NCBI RefSeq assembly: GCF_019797845.1
Contig: NZ_CP081864.1
Location: 930,001-994,000 of the forward strand
Source of the DNA: Symbiopectobacterium purcellii
GTDB taxonomy: Bacteria; Pseudomonadota; Gammaproteobacteria; Enterobacterales; Enterobacteriaceae
Length of the DNA: 64,000 nucleotides
Direction of reading: 5' to 3'
The position numbers were made by a program, and so were the translations under genes. Below the pieces are notes generated by a model that was given only the letters and a program-made list of their open reading frames with translations, had not been told where the DNA came from and made no database searches. Positions within the stretch are counted from its first letter, which is position 1. Every line of letters begins with the position of its first letter. Shown piece by piece: positions 1 through 8,720 of the stretch.

Positions 1-138
1 GACACTTCCACCGGCGCAGTGCTTGATGAGCTTTTGGCTCTCCTGCCACCTGGGTTAGATAAAAATATTGCCGCCGGTTGGTTTTGCGCAGCAATTGAGG
101 AGCACAAGAATTTCGTACACGAAAATGTGCAGCGATGA
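1..138 (+). CDS. 3' end of an unknown gene (partial at window edge)
   Basis: An open frame enters from the left edge and stops with TGA at 136-138, giving about 45 residues that end ...FVHENVQR. The peptide is mildly hydrophobic in the middle (AAGWFCAAIEEH) and I do not recognise the family. It converges on the umuC 3' half (minus strand, ending at 211). The 72 bases between them hold no clear terminator. Because the start is outside the window, even the coding status rests only on the uninterrupted frame. Confidence 0.4.
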   Translation, partial: DTSTGAVLDELLALLPPGLDKNIAAGWFCAAIEEHKNFVHENVQR

Positions 139-210
139 TGCCTGGTGCCGCTAACGTGGGAAATGCGCTGAGATGGAAACGATGAACGTGACTTGATCAC
201 GAGAAAAAAG

Positions 211-734
211 TTAGCTCAATCTGGCCTTGGGGAGATCTTGCCAGCGCGTGGTATAAGCTGGGGAAAGCATATCTCGTTTCATGGCCCAGCTATTATCTAT
301 TCCTTGGCCTGCAAACCAGACTTTACCCAATCCTGAGCGGTTGATGTTGTCAATCGCAAGCATTAAGGCTTCGCTTTGCAATCGCGGCTGTATCTGATCA
401 AACAGGTTTAGCTGGGACACGCCAGTCGGCGTAAAATTATTCAACATGATGCCGCCTTTCGCGTAGCGGTACCCATCGCGCCAAATATGATCCAGTGCTG
501 TGACCGCTGCGGCGATAATATCACGTGTGTCCTGCGTTGGTACGGCTAGGTTCTGGCTGGTCTGATTATTGTAGTAAGGCTCTTTTGCGGCAAAAGGTGA
601 GGTTCTGATGAAGACAACAATATGGCGGCAGTACTGGCGCTCTTGTCGCAACTTTTCAGCTGCCCGTTCGGCATATTGACAGACAGCCTGGCGCATCTCT
701 TCATATTCGGTGATGCGGGTGCCGAAGCTTCTAC
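211..734 (-). pseudogene. umuC: umuC, 3' half (DNA polymerase V catalytic subunit, split)
   Basis: About 175 codons match the C-terminal third of UmuC: RSFGTRITEY, then AAEKLRQERQYCR, SPFAAKEPYY, PTQDTRDIIAAA, QLNLFD, and the ending FAGQGI...MKRDMLSPAYTTRW. This is the little-finger domain and tail, including the beta-clamp-type QLNLFD motif. No catalytic palm residues are present. The frame runs into the transposon end at 735, and the apparent start in the inverted repeat is not genuine. The missing N-terminal two thirds lie at 37516-38267 on the other strand. The 5-bp sequence next to the transposon here (TCTAC, 730-734) is the complement of GTAGA at 38263-38267, so the two pieces were one gene. 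As it stands this fragment cannot make a polymerase. Confidence 0.93.
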
Positions 735-767
735 TGGGTCTGAGGTCCAATCGTGTAAAAAACCACG

Positions 768-3700
768 TTAAGAAGATAATTCATTGTTTAAATTGAAATT
801 TAATGACCTCAATTCTCCCTTCAAAATATCTTCCGGCAGGGTAAACGTATAGTGCCCCAGCATGTTGATATGACCGTGCATCAGTGGCGAAAGCCGGGCA
901 ATATGCTCATCCTCTGGCGTCTCGCCTGTTGAGCGAAGGTGTGAAAGCGCCTCCTGCATATAAAGAGAATTCCACAGTACTACTGCATTAGTGACCAGAC
1001 CAAGGGCACCCAACTGATCTTCCTGCCCTTCACGGTAGCGCTTTCTGATCTCTCCACGCTGACCATAACAGATGGCTCTGGCTACAGCATGACGGCTCTC
1101 TCCCCGGTTGAGTTGGGTCAGGATACGACGACGATAATCCTCATCATCAATATAATTAAGCAGATACAACGTCTTGTTGACTCGTCCAACCTCCATGATG
1201 GCCTGAGCCAGCCCTGACGGGCGGGTACTCCTGAGCAGGGAACGGATAAGTTCCGAAGCATGGATCGTGCCCAGTTTGAGGGAGCCGGACGCCCGCATCA
1301 TTTCATCCCAGTGGCTTTCAATCTTTGGCAGCGCCACACATCCCCGAGCCAGTTCATCCAGTACACCGTAATGGGAATTTTTGTCTATCCGCCAGAATAC
1401 GGCCTCACCGGCATCCGCCAGCCGGGGCGAAAACTGATACCCCAGTAGCCAGAACAGGCCAAATATAATGTCGCTGGCTCCGGCCGTGTCTGTCATTATC
1501 TCTACCGGATTCAGGCCGGTCTGTTGTTCCAGTAGCCCTTCCAGGACAAAGATAGAATCCCTCAGCGTCCCGGGGATAACGATACCGTGGAATCCGGAAT
1601 ACTGATCGGAAACGAAGTTGTACCAGGTGATACCGCGTCCGGAACCAAAGTATTTTCTGTTAGGGCCTGAATTGACGGTTTTCACCGGGGTGACAAATCG
1701 CATACCATCCGCTGAAGCTACCTCGCCGCCGCCCCAGTGGCTGGCAAGCTCCAGCGTGGACTGAAAATCAACCAGCCGGGCATTAGCGCTGACCAGCGTT
1801 TCTGCCCGGAGGTAATTCTGTTTCACCCAGCTGAGACGGTGGCGAGTCAGTGCCGGGATATTGTGCTTTATCAGCGGTTCATGCCCGATATTACAGGCCT
1901 CAGCCAGCAATACGGCACACAGGCTGACGTTAAGATCCTTTGCTCTCGCTTCAGATTCACTGACGTGCGTAAACTCACGGGTAAAACCAGTTCTGGCGTC
2001 GATTTCAAGCAACAGCTCAGTTAAATCCACCGGGGGAAGGAGCTGTTTCACCCGGCTGCTGAGTTGTGTCAGCGCGGATGGCTCATTGAGTTTTTCCAGA
2101 CTGCCGATAGTCAGGGAGGGATATTTGCCTTCATGGCACATACCTACAGCATCATTGCTGTGAAAGCGTGCGGACACGGCTTTCCAGGTCTCATCCAGCT
2201 GGTTCGCCATCTGCTCCGTGGCTTTTCTGCCATCGGTGGGGTGCCCCAGCGCACGACAGACTGCGACACGTTGAGCCTGCCACTCTTTGCCATGAAGCAG
2301 CTTCTGACGCGGATCGCCCCAGCGCTCGCTGTTTTCCAGCCAGATATCACGACGCCGCAAGGCATCCTGAAGACGCTCCAGCAGGCACAGTGAGTAACCA
2401 GCGCGTTGTATCCGGCCCTCCGCATCGTATACGAGGCGTTTCCAGGGGCCAGTGATGATATGCTCAGGCGCATCATCGAGGATGCGCTTTTTCGAGCCGA
2501 TCAGTTCTGCCAGGTAATGGATTGCGGCCAGGGGATGCTCACCGTCGGGCGCAGAGCTAAAGTGCAGGTCGCGCAGTAGCGCGGGAAGGAAACGCTTTAC
2601 TCGTCCGTACTGCTCCACCATTTCATCCTGAAAATTCGTGTCCTGCGGACGGGCCAGCTCGTTAACTTTATCAACAGACTCCGCAAGCCTGGCGACCGGA
2701 ACGCTTTTGAATATGGTCTTTCGCAACGTACTTTCGTCAGTATTTTCATCAAGCAAAAGCGCACAGGCCCGCGCCAGCAGCAGTGCTGCCCGATCGAGAT
2801 CTTTCAACGTCCTGAGCCGCTTTTTCTGTCCCGTTTTCTTCGCCTCGCGGGCGATGTCCAGGATCAGCATATCAAGCACATCGACGGCGTCATCCAGCGC
2901 GGATATTTCCTGCGCTTTAACAAATGCGGTCAGAACCGCCAGCCGCCGCACCTCAGGCATTCTGGCGATATACTTGGCTGACGTCATTCCTGCGTAGCGG
3001 GCCAGGTTACGTAATTGTATGGCCGGGAGGCCACTGAAATTCAGCCGTGAAAACTCCAGGTTTCTCAGTCGGGTATAGCGTTCCAGCGCTTCTGTAAAAG
3101 ACGGGCCGCTGACCGCCACAGGACCTTTACGTAGCTGCTCCATAACCGACACCCGCTGCCCCTCGGGGACCTCAAGTAAACACGCCAGTTGTGCTGTCTG
3201 CCAGCTGTCAGGCAGCGATGCCAGTTTTCGCCACAGGCGACGATTTGCCCGCTCCCGTATTTCACCAATAATTCTTGTCAGCGTGGAGGCAGCTGGCAGT
3301 AACACTTTGTACTGAAGTAACCATGCTGTCGCAAAATCAAACATCAGACCGGGCCGTTCATTGCTGAGCCAGACGCGGACATACAGAAGACGTTTCAGCC
3401 TGAATGTCCAGGGGAAATCACCAAAATCATGATAGCCGTAGTGCTGCCTGATCAGGGCATGGTGTTCCCAGCGTGTATTATCCCTCTGTGCGTAACGGGA
3501 AAGGATTTCCGGGCGGGGAATGCCTAATTGCGCTGCCACATAGAATCGTACCCCGTCAGGGATCTGCATGAGATCATGCAGAAACGTTCCCAGAAAACGG
3601 GCGGTGGTGAGCTGAAGGGCAATTCCAAGGCGGTTATGTCTGCCCCGGCGCTGATTAACGAAATCCAGATCGCACTCATCAAGATGAAAATACCTCGCCA

Positions 3701-3776
3701 GCTGAACCTCATTTGGCTCGGCGGCATAACAACCATAGCTCTGGACCTGGCTGTCGGTCAGAAAATCAACACTCAT
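768..3776 (-). CDS. tnpA: Tn3-family transposase TnpA (left copy)
   Basis: This is a cointegrate-forming DDE transposase of about 1002 aa, nearly the length of Tn3 TnpA. The N-terminus (MSVDFLTDSQ...ARYFHLDE) binds the 38-bp ends. The C-terminal catalytic region shows VASADGMRFVTP, MTDTAGASDI and NRGESRHAVA, which contain the expected D, D and E residues (E near residue 893). Strings such as TWYNFVSDQYSGFHG and YLLNYIDDEDYRRRIL are typical of the Tn3 subgroup rather than Tn21. ATG at 3776 is chosen because it matches the Tn3 start (MPVDFLT) and has AGGGA upstream. The upstream TTG at 3782 is less likely. The stop lies inside the inverted repeat, as usual. The encoded protein is identical to that of the right copy. 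Confidence 0.95.
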   Translation of the reverse strand: MSVDFLTDSQVQSYGCYAAEPNEVQLARYFHLDECDLDFVNQRRGRHNRLGIALQLTTARFLGTFLHDLMQIPDGVRFYVAAQLGIPRPEILSRYAQRDNTRWEHHALIRQHYGYHDFGDFPWTFRLKRLLYVRVWLSNERPGLMFDFATAWLLQYKVLLPAASTLTRIIGEIRERANRRLWRKLASLPDSWQTAQLACLLEVPEGQRVSVMEQLRKGPVAVSGPSFTEALERYTRLRNLEFSRLNFSGLPAIQLRNLARYAGMTSAKYIARMPEVRRLAVLTAFVKAQEISALDDAVDVLDMLILDIAREAKKTGQKKRLRTLKDLDRAALLLARACALLLDENTDESTLRKTIFKSVPVARLAESVDKVNELARPQDTNFQDEMVEQYGRVKRFLPALLRDLHFSSAPDGEHPLAAIHYLAELIGSKKRILDDAPEHIITGPWKRLVYDAEGRIQRAGYSLCLLERLQDALRRRDIWLENSERWGDPRQKLLHGKEWQAQRVAVCRALGHPTDGRKATEQMANQLDETWKAVSARFHSNDAVGMCHEGKYPSLTIGSLEKLNEPSALTQLSSRVKQLLPPVDLTELLLEIDARTGFTREFTHVSESEARAKDLNVSLCAVLLAEACNIGHEPLIKHNIPALTRHRLSWVKQNYLRAETLVSANARLVDFQSTLELASHWGGGEVASADGMRFVTPVKTVNSGPNRKYFGSGRGITWYNFVSDQYSGFHGIVIPGTLRDSIFVLEGLLEQQTGLNPVEIMTDTAGASDIIFGLFWLLGYQFSPRLADAGEAVFWRIDKNSHYGVLDELARGCVALPKIESHWDEMMRASGSLKLGTIHASELIRSLLRSTRPSGLAQAIMEVGRVNKTLYLLNYIDDEDYRRRILTQLNRGESRHAVARAICYGQRGEIRKRYREGQEDQLGALGLVTNAVVLWNSLYMQEALSHLRSTGETPEDEHIARLSPLMHGHINMLGHYTFTLPEDILKGELRSLNFNLNNELSS

Positions 3777-3936
3777 CCGCAAATCCCTTTTTCGTTCATT
3801 ATTCCATAATATTTTTGATGGTATCAGATATTATAAATTTTGAGACTGCTCAAAATGGCTTCAAACATGAGTATCAAAAATCGCGATTTATACTTTATGA
3901 TACTATGCAGTATTAATATCGATTTGTGAGACCAAT
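3777..3936. promoter_or_regulatory. res / divergent tnpA-tnpR promoter region (left copy)
   Basis: This AT-rich 160-bp gap separates divergent tnpA and tnpR. In the Tn3 subgroup that gap is the resolution site and carries both promoters. Short imperfect dyads are visible: GATGGTATCAGATATTATAA near 3817, and TGAGTATCAAAAATCGCGAT followed by TATGATACTATG near 3868-3908. These are the kind of paired half-sites bound by a serine resolvase. The exact subsites I, II and III cannot be assigned by eye. The location is well supported; the boundaries are inferred. Confidence 0.7.
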
Positions 3937-4494
3937 ATGGCATTACTGGGATATGCAAGAGTATCAACCAGCCATCAGAAACTGACGTTGCAGATCTCTG
4001 GGCTGAAATCTGTAGGTGTCAGGGATGACAGAATTTTTACTGACATGATGTCGGGAGCCACGGACGAACGTGAAGGGCTACAACGGTTGCTTGCCCGTGC
4101 GGAAAAAGACGACATCATCATTTGTACAAAAATGGATCGGCTTGGCCGCAATACAGCGGACATGATCCACATTGTTGACGTTTGCTATAAAAAGGGGATC
4201 GCTATTCGTTTTCTGGATAATGGTCTCAGTACTGAAGGGACTATGGGTAAAATGGTTATACAGATACTTGCGGCCGTAGCAGAAGCAGAGCGAGAGCGTA
4301 TTTTGGAGCGAACTAATGATGGTCGGGTAGCTGCCATGGCTGCGGGGATTAAATTTGGTCGCAAGCCCCATCAAAAATCGGCAATGGCACAGGAGCTTAT
4401 CCAGCAGAAGATACCAGGTAAAGGTGTGATGGAGAAAACTGGAATTTCCCAGGCTACCTATTATCGCCTAAAAAGGCTTAAAGAGAACAAATAG
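3937..4494 (+). CDS. tnpR: Serine resolvase TnpR (left copy)
   Basis: This 185-aa small serine recombinase resolves cointegrates at the adjacent res site and probably represses tnpA. The catalytic serine is Ser10 in GYARVSTSHQ. The conserved KMDRLGRNTADM and AEAERERILERTNDGR helices follow, and the C-terminal helix-turn-helix is around residues 145-182 (TGISQATYYRLKRL). It is most like the Tn1/Tn3 resolvases. It is divergent from tnpA, which is the Tn3-subgroup arrangement. Length and motifs are complete, so it should be active. With two copies in inverted orientation, it could also act on the two distant res sites, although resolvases normally reject inverted sites. Confidence 0.94.
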   Translation: MALLGYARVSTSHQKLTLQISGLKSVGVRDDRIFTDMMSGATDEREGLQRLLARAEKDDIIICTKMDRLGRNTADMIHIVDVCYKKGIAIRFLDNGLSTEGTMGKMVIQILAAVAEAERERILERTNDGRVAAMAAGIKFGRKPHQKSAMAQELIQQKIPGKGVMEKTGISQATYYRLKRLKENK

Positions 4495-4554
4495 TAAGCT
4501 ATTCGGAATGTTTAAGCGTACACTGAGATCCAACGTCTCTGCTGGATAAAAGAT

Positions 4555-4716
4555 ATGTCTATATTTGATAGCTTTAAGATGTTTCGTGACAAATCAGTAG
4601 ATGTCACATGTCCTAAATGTTCTCGCATAGCTCAACAGCATACTCATAAATTAAGAAAAAAAATGACGATGGTCTGTCCTCATTGTGGGCATTATTTTCG
4701 GGGTGGGGAAGATTAG
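4555..4716 (+). CDS. Zinc-ribbon miniprotein, 53 aa (left copy passenger)
   Basis: A 53-codon frame starts at ATG 4555 (MSIFDSFKMF) and ends with TAG at 4714-4716. It has two CxxC knuckles, VTCPKCSRIAQQ and MVCPHCGHYF, separated by about 23 residues. That is the classic four-cysteine zinc ribbon. It lies between tnpR and the glycosyltransferase and is repeated unchanged in the right copy. The ribosome site (GGATAAAAG) is weak, so expression is uncertain. I do not know a named family. A small nucleic-acid-binding or regulatory protein is only a guess from the fold. Confidence 0.6.
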   Translation: MSIFDSFKMFRDKSVDVTCPKCSRIAQQHTHKLRKKMTMVCPHCGHYFRGGED

Positions 4717-4862
4717 AGATGATGTGCATATTTATGAGCAATAGTTGAGTGCTATTTGAAGCTAAATATTTCTTTTCCATTTAACCAAGCGTACTCTAAT
4801 TATTAATATTGCATATGTTATTTTCATGAGTGCATTGTGATTAATTTATGAGGGGGTTCTAC

Positions 4863-5720
4863 ATGATTGCATATTTCATGCTGATTCATCGTTATCCGAA
4901 ACAATTCAAGAGATTATTTAAATCTATTTATCATGAAAAAAATTATTATATAATACATATTGATAAACGTGCCGGTAGAAAAATATTTGATGAAATAGAT
5001 TTATTTTTGGGTGATTATGAAAATGCATCAATATTAGAAAGCAAAGAAGCTATATGGGGAGGGTATAGTTTGGTTGATGCCCAGTTGCGTGGTATTGAAA
5101 AGCTTGTAACCAGTGGTGGAACATGGGACTATTTCATAAATCTAAGCGGTCAGGATTTTCCATTAAAAAGTCAGGAATTTATTATGGAGTATCTTAGTGC
5201 ATTTGATTGCTGCGAATTTATAAAAGTAGTTAATCAAAATTTGATTAGACCAGAAACCATGCACAGAATAAAAGACTATGTAGAGGAGATAGATGGTGAG
5301 TTGGTAATATCTACTACATCTAACAGAGATTTTTTGACAGGGGTTACGCCATATATAGGTAATCAGTGGATGATACTAAGTAAGGATTTTTGCGAATTTA
5401 TTACCTATAGTCCAGAACTGGCAGTTTTTAAAGAATTTTATCGCAATACATTAATTGCAGATGAAAGTTTTTTTCAGACTGTATTGATGAATACTACATT
5501 TAAATCCAGAATAATTTATGATGATAAAAGAGAAATTGACTGGATTGAGTCAAGTGATATTAAGTTGCGCCCTCGTGATTTCTTGACTAATGATTCGAAA
5601 ATGCTATTAAATAGTAAGAATTTATTTGCCAGGAAATTTGATGAGAATATAGATGGCGGCATTCTCACTATACTTGAACGCAGCATTAAGCCGTCTGTCA
5701 TTAGCGCTATATTATATTGA
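4863..5720 (+). CDS. GT14-family beta-1,6-N-acetylglucosaminyl/xylosyltransferase-like protein (left copy passenger)
   Basis: A 285-aa protein resembling the core-2/I-branching enzyme fold (glycosyltransferase family 14). The N-terminus reads MIAYFMLIHRYPKQFKRL, followed by YYIIHIDKRA, WGGYSLVDAQLRGIEKL, FINLSGQDFPLKSQ and the late IADESFFQTVLMN, all characteristic of the family. Bacterial members are usually linked to surface polysaccharide. The acceptor here is unknown. There is no signal peptide, so it is probably cytoplasmic. ATG 4863 is preferred over the upstream ATG at 4848 because GAGGGGG sits just in front of it. The gene is strikingly AT-rich compared with tnpA, which suggests capture from a low-GC donor. 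It is an unusual cargo for a Tn3-type element. Confidence 0.82.
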   Translation: MIAYFMLIHRYPKQFKRLFKSIYHEKNYYIIHIDKRAGRKIFDEIDLFLGDYENASILESKEAIWGGYSLVDAQLRGIEKLVTSGGTWDYFINLSGQDFPLKSQEFIMEYLSAFDCCEFIKVVNQNLIRPETMHRIKDYVEEIDGELVISTTSNRDFLTGVTPYIGNQWMILSKDFCEFITYSPELAVFKEFYRNTLIADESFFQTVLMNTTFKSRIIYDDKREIDWIESSDIKLRPRDFLTNDSKMLLNSKNLFARKFDENIDGGILTILERSIKPSVISAILY

Positions 5721-5809
5721 GAGTCTTTATCTCATTCCAACCAGTCACTGTAAATGACTGGTAAATAATGGGTTAGAGTAAGCTTTCGCACTGCTGACCC
5801 TGGAACCAA

Positions 5810-6046
5810 TTAAAGTCTGCCGTTAATACGTTGATTGTCTCTGAGTACATCAATTGCGGTCTGCATCGCAACTTTATTATCTCTTCTTTTTTGCTTTTTC
5901 TGCATCACCTGCAGATATTCGAGCAGCGTCCGGGTATTAATCGCTCTGCCCTGTTTACCAACAACCAGCACGGCTTCACCAAGGATGATTTTCACTGGAG
6001 GCAATTGAGCCGGGTACCAGTCGAGGGTGTCTTCTGATTTCATCAT
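5810..6046 (-). CDS. YmgB/AriR-like small protein (left copy passenger)
   Basis: A 78-aa protein (MMKSEDTLDWYPAQLPPVKI...) with the pattern LGEAVLVVGKQGRAINTRTLLEYL followed by a basic KKQKRRDNKV stretch and AMQTAIDVLR. The LGxAV...G..IN...LL..L spacing resembles the helical YmgB/AriR/YcgZ biofilm and acid-stress regulator family. The assignment is from memory of the pattern, not from a search. The start is ATG 6046 (or 6043), with GAGAA a few bases upstream. The ATG at 6067 would add seven residues. Its promoter and first codons lie in the transposon end that is tandemly repeated in the right copy. Confidence 0.55.
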   Translation of the reverse strand: MMKSEDTLDWYPAQLPPVKIILGEAVLVVGKQGRAINTRTLLEYLQVMQKKQKRRDNKVAMQTAIDVLRDNQRINGRL

Positions 6047-6361
6047 TAATTTCTCATGGAAGGGCATTCTATCACAGATAAGGTTTTTATGCCTGAACTG
6101 AAATTACCATCATCCCTTGTTCGATTAAGTAAAGGAATTCATTGCTATTTTTTACCGTTCAGCAAAATATGCCGCCTCTAGGCAATACTGGCACCAATTG
6201 AAAGAGTAAACAAAACCTGTCTTCTTTATTATCTCTAAATATGTTCAAGAAATGCACTTAGCGTAAGTTATCATTTCGTTGGATTTTCCTCACATAAAAC
6301 TAAATTTTTCAGGTGGTTAATTGCTTAACGTGGTTTTTTACACGAGTGGACCTCAAACCCC

Positions 6362-7087
6362 GCATCCAACTCTCCAGAGCGGAACCTACATTTCGGCTAA
6401 ATCGTTCTTCGATGCGCCATTTTTTTGCGTATATGACTTATCAACATAAAACTGCAAGAGGTTATCTCTCTTAACCAACACCCGGACGCGTTAAAAAGCG
6501 CAAATCGGCCCGGATTTAAAGCGCAATGATCCTTTTAAACCCCCACTCGATCTCTCTATTAAAAACATATGTTTTCTCTCCATTAAAAAAAAACCTATTC
6601 AGAAGCTGTCCTGTGGACAGCAATAATGACCGCCCTTTCAGCGAGCTACGCTCGCGACGGTTCGGATAAATGGTCGCTATGCTCCCAATAGTTAGCACCC
6701 GCCAAAGGCGGGCAATAGCTTCAGCTAACCCATAACCATCTATTGCGTCAAAAATGACTTCGATTCTGAGCTATTAAGCCTCTAAACGGCTGTTCCCGCT
6801 GGTCACATCCGTTAAGACCCCGGAAATCACGCTCAGAACGTCGCATAGCGCCGTCCTGACCGCTCACCGGGGCTTCGGCCTTAACTTAGAAACAAAATCG
6901 CTGTGAGAACGTTATGCTTTGCAGGGAGGGGGGTTATTCGGTTCATTTTCAATGGCGTAACCGGCTGCGCCGGGTTCAGGCGCGGATATAATCACAGAGC
7001 TCTATGTGAGAACCTTGCCGCGCCTCCATGCGCTACGCGCATACCCGGACAGGCTGCGCACTGCTCGCCAGTCTTACGTACGTTTTC
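6362..7087. other. Probable plasmid origin region (oriR) displaced from repA
   Basis: There is no convincing gene in these 726 bp. If the 6362-38267 inversion is undone, this sequence follows directly downstream of repA, where IncFII-type replicons keep oriR. Visible elements include a DnaA-box-like TTATCAACA at 6438-6446, a perfect CCCGCC-AAA-GGCGGG hairpin at 6698-6712, and several further GC-rich dyads (for example CACCGGGGCTTCGGCC near 6867). Assignment as origin rests on position plus the DnaA-like box. No iterons were found. The region ends at TTTTC (7083-7087), half of a target duplication of the next transposon. Confidence 0.5.
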
Positions 7088-8408
7088 GGGGTAATGGGAG
7101 CGAAGCTGCAATATGACGACATTTGTGGTATACAGGAGTGAAATCACCAGCATCTTCTGATAGTTACAGATATCGGAGTACATATGGATAACTGGCAGGA
7201 TAAAACTGAATGGAAAGATTTCTGGTTGTTGACTCCTGAGCAAGTTCCCCTGTTGTCTGGTATGACCGATAAGGGCCGTCTCGGATTTGCCATTCAGTTG
7301 AAGTTTATGGAGATGTACGGACGATTTCCTTCGTCAGGCAAGGATGTCAGCATGGATGTTATTCAGTATCTTGCTCAACAGCTCGGTCTTTCTGGTGATC
7401 TTTTTTCTTCATATGAACCACTGGATCGGCAGGGGTTGCGGCATCGCCAGACGATCCGAAAGTTACTCGGCTATCGCCCTTCTGCTGACAGTGATCTCCG
7501 GCAGCTTTTCGACTGGTTGTGCGCTGAGGTTTTACCCCTGGATCCGAAAGCACACCACGCACGGGAAGCTGCTTTTGACTGGTTTCGCGAGCAACGCACA
7601 GAGCCTCCTGCAAAAGCACATCTTGAGCGGGTTATTCGTTCGGCAACATACCATTATGAAGAGACTCTTTTAAGCTCTATTTACAACAGACTCACCGACA
7701 ACCATAAATCTGTAATCAAGAAATTATTACCCGACAAGAAAAAAGAAACAGATGATGACTCTGATAATAAAGAAAATATATTCAGCATAATAAAAAAGGA
7801 GCCGGGAAAACCCAGCCTCGATAATATTCTCTTTGTTATTTCACAACTCACAGCCCTTGATGAACTGGGGCTGAATGCTGATTTGGTCCGGGGCATACCA
7901 CCCAAATTTATTGAAATATATCGTCAGCGCTGCGCTGCCGAATCCGTCAGGGAAATCCGGCGCCACCCGGTCAGTATTCGTTATCCCATGATTATCATGT
8001 ACTGCTGGCGACGTCGGCAACAGCTGACCGATGCCCTGACTGAAATGCTGATGCAGTTGATCCACAACCTCGGAACGCGGGCTGAAAAGAAAGTGGATAA
8101 AAAACAGTTTGCGGCTTTTAAAAAAGTCAGAGGAAAAGCAAAATTGCTCTTCCGGATGGCTGAAGCAACAGCGGATCAACCTGATGGTGTCATCAAAGAG
8201 GTGGTTTATCCCGTTGTTGCACAGCGAACGCTGCAACGTCTTGTGGAAGAGTTTAATACGCTGGGAAGCGATCCTGAACTTGAAGTCCATGAGTCTATCC
8301 GGGCATCTTATGGTGCTCATTATCGCCGGATGCTGCTCCCCGTGCTGGATCAGCTTGATTTCCAGTCCGGTAATCACCTGTACCGTCCCGTGATTGACGC
8401 TATTAATA
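7088..8408. mobile_element. Second Tn3-family transposon, 5' fragment (1321 bp)
   Basis: It begins with the transposon end GGGGTAATGGGAGCGAAGCT at 7088 and matches 19221-20541 base for base as far as I can compare (offset 12133). It then breaks off after GACGCTATTAATA at 8408, within tnpA. The 5 bp before it, TTTTC (7083-7087), equals the 5 bp after the far end of the complete copy (24923-24927). So this left end and that right end belong to one insertion. Everything from the breakpoint to 19220 was inserted later. Confidence 0.9.
7184..8408 (+). pseudogene. tnpA: tnpA 5' fragment of second Tn3-family transposon
   Basis: About 408 codons of transposase N-terminus are identical to the start of the gene at 19317 (MDNWQDKTEWKDFWLL...). 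This part carries the end-binding region only. The D, D, E catalytic core is missing. The open frame continues 20 bases beyond the breakpoint before stopping at 8428, so a truncated protein could be made. Truncated Tn3 transposases can still bind ends and may interfere with the full-length enzyme, but here that enzyme is itself frameshifted. Confidence 0.9.
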
Positions 8409-8720
8409 ATTTCAGTACGTTTAACTGATGATGAGTATCAGCCTTTTAAAGATCTGCTGGAGCATACGGAAATCGGCAAGTCAGAATTTTTCCGCGCGCT
8501 AATTCTCAACCGGATTGCCTCGCTTCCGTCTAAACCAAAAGTAACTACAGACTACAAGCGTTGCTTATTTTACTTAGCTAAAACAAGCAACAACTTTAAC
8601 CAGATTGCGCATCGTCTGAACACTGATAATGCTAAAGGTATTATATCAGAAACCTTATATAAAAAATTACTCAATGCGCTTATTGGTATCAGAGAAACCT
8701 TGCAGGATATAACTAAATGA
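8394..8720 (+). CDS. mobC: MobC-type relaxosome accessory protein (5' end replaced)
   Basis: A 108-aa small protein with the ribbon-helix-helix-like start ISVRLTDDEYQPFKDLL and the bMobC signature NNFNQIAHRLN. Such proteins assist the relaxase in opening oriT. The stop overlaps the relaxase start (ATGA at 8717-8720), so the two are translationally coupled. The first five codons (MTLLI) come from transposon DNA: the deletion joint at 8408/8409 lies inside this frame, just before the conserved core. The native start and probably the upstream oriT are gone. The fused start has no evident ribosome site, so expression is doubtful. Confidence 0.75.
   Translation: MTLLIISVRLTDDEYQPFKDLLEHTEIGKSEFFRALILNRIASLPSKPKVTTDYKRCLFYLAKTSNNFNQIAHRLNTDNAKGIISETLYKKLLNALIGIRETLQDITK

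Larger units (their letters stand above)
735..6361. mobile_element. Tn3-subgroup transposon, left copy (5627 bp)
   Basis: The element is bounded by 38-bp inverted repeats at 735-772 (TGGGTCTGAGGTCC...) and 6324-6361 (complement of GGGGTTTGAGGTCC...). Both end in ACGTTAAG, like Tn3 itself. It holds tnpA (minus), a res region, a divergent tnpR, and three passengers: a zinc-ribbon miniprotein, a GT14 glycosyltransferase and a YmgB/AriR-like gene. Its flanks do not match each other (TCTAC left, GCATC right), but each matches the complement of a flank of the right copy at 38268-44941. Those mismatched duplications are the mark of recombination between the two copies. Coordinates of the copies are related by x + y = 45676. 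Confidence 0.93.

Noticed and set aside
730..740. Transposon ends taken as 37 bp starting GGG, which gave no matching duplications
   Set aside because: Extending each end by one base (38 bp, as in Tn3) makes both exchanged 5-bp duplications perfect.
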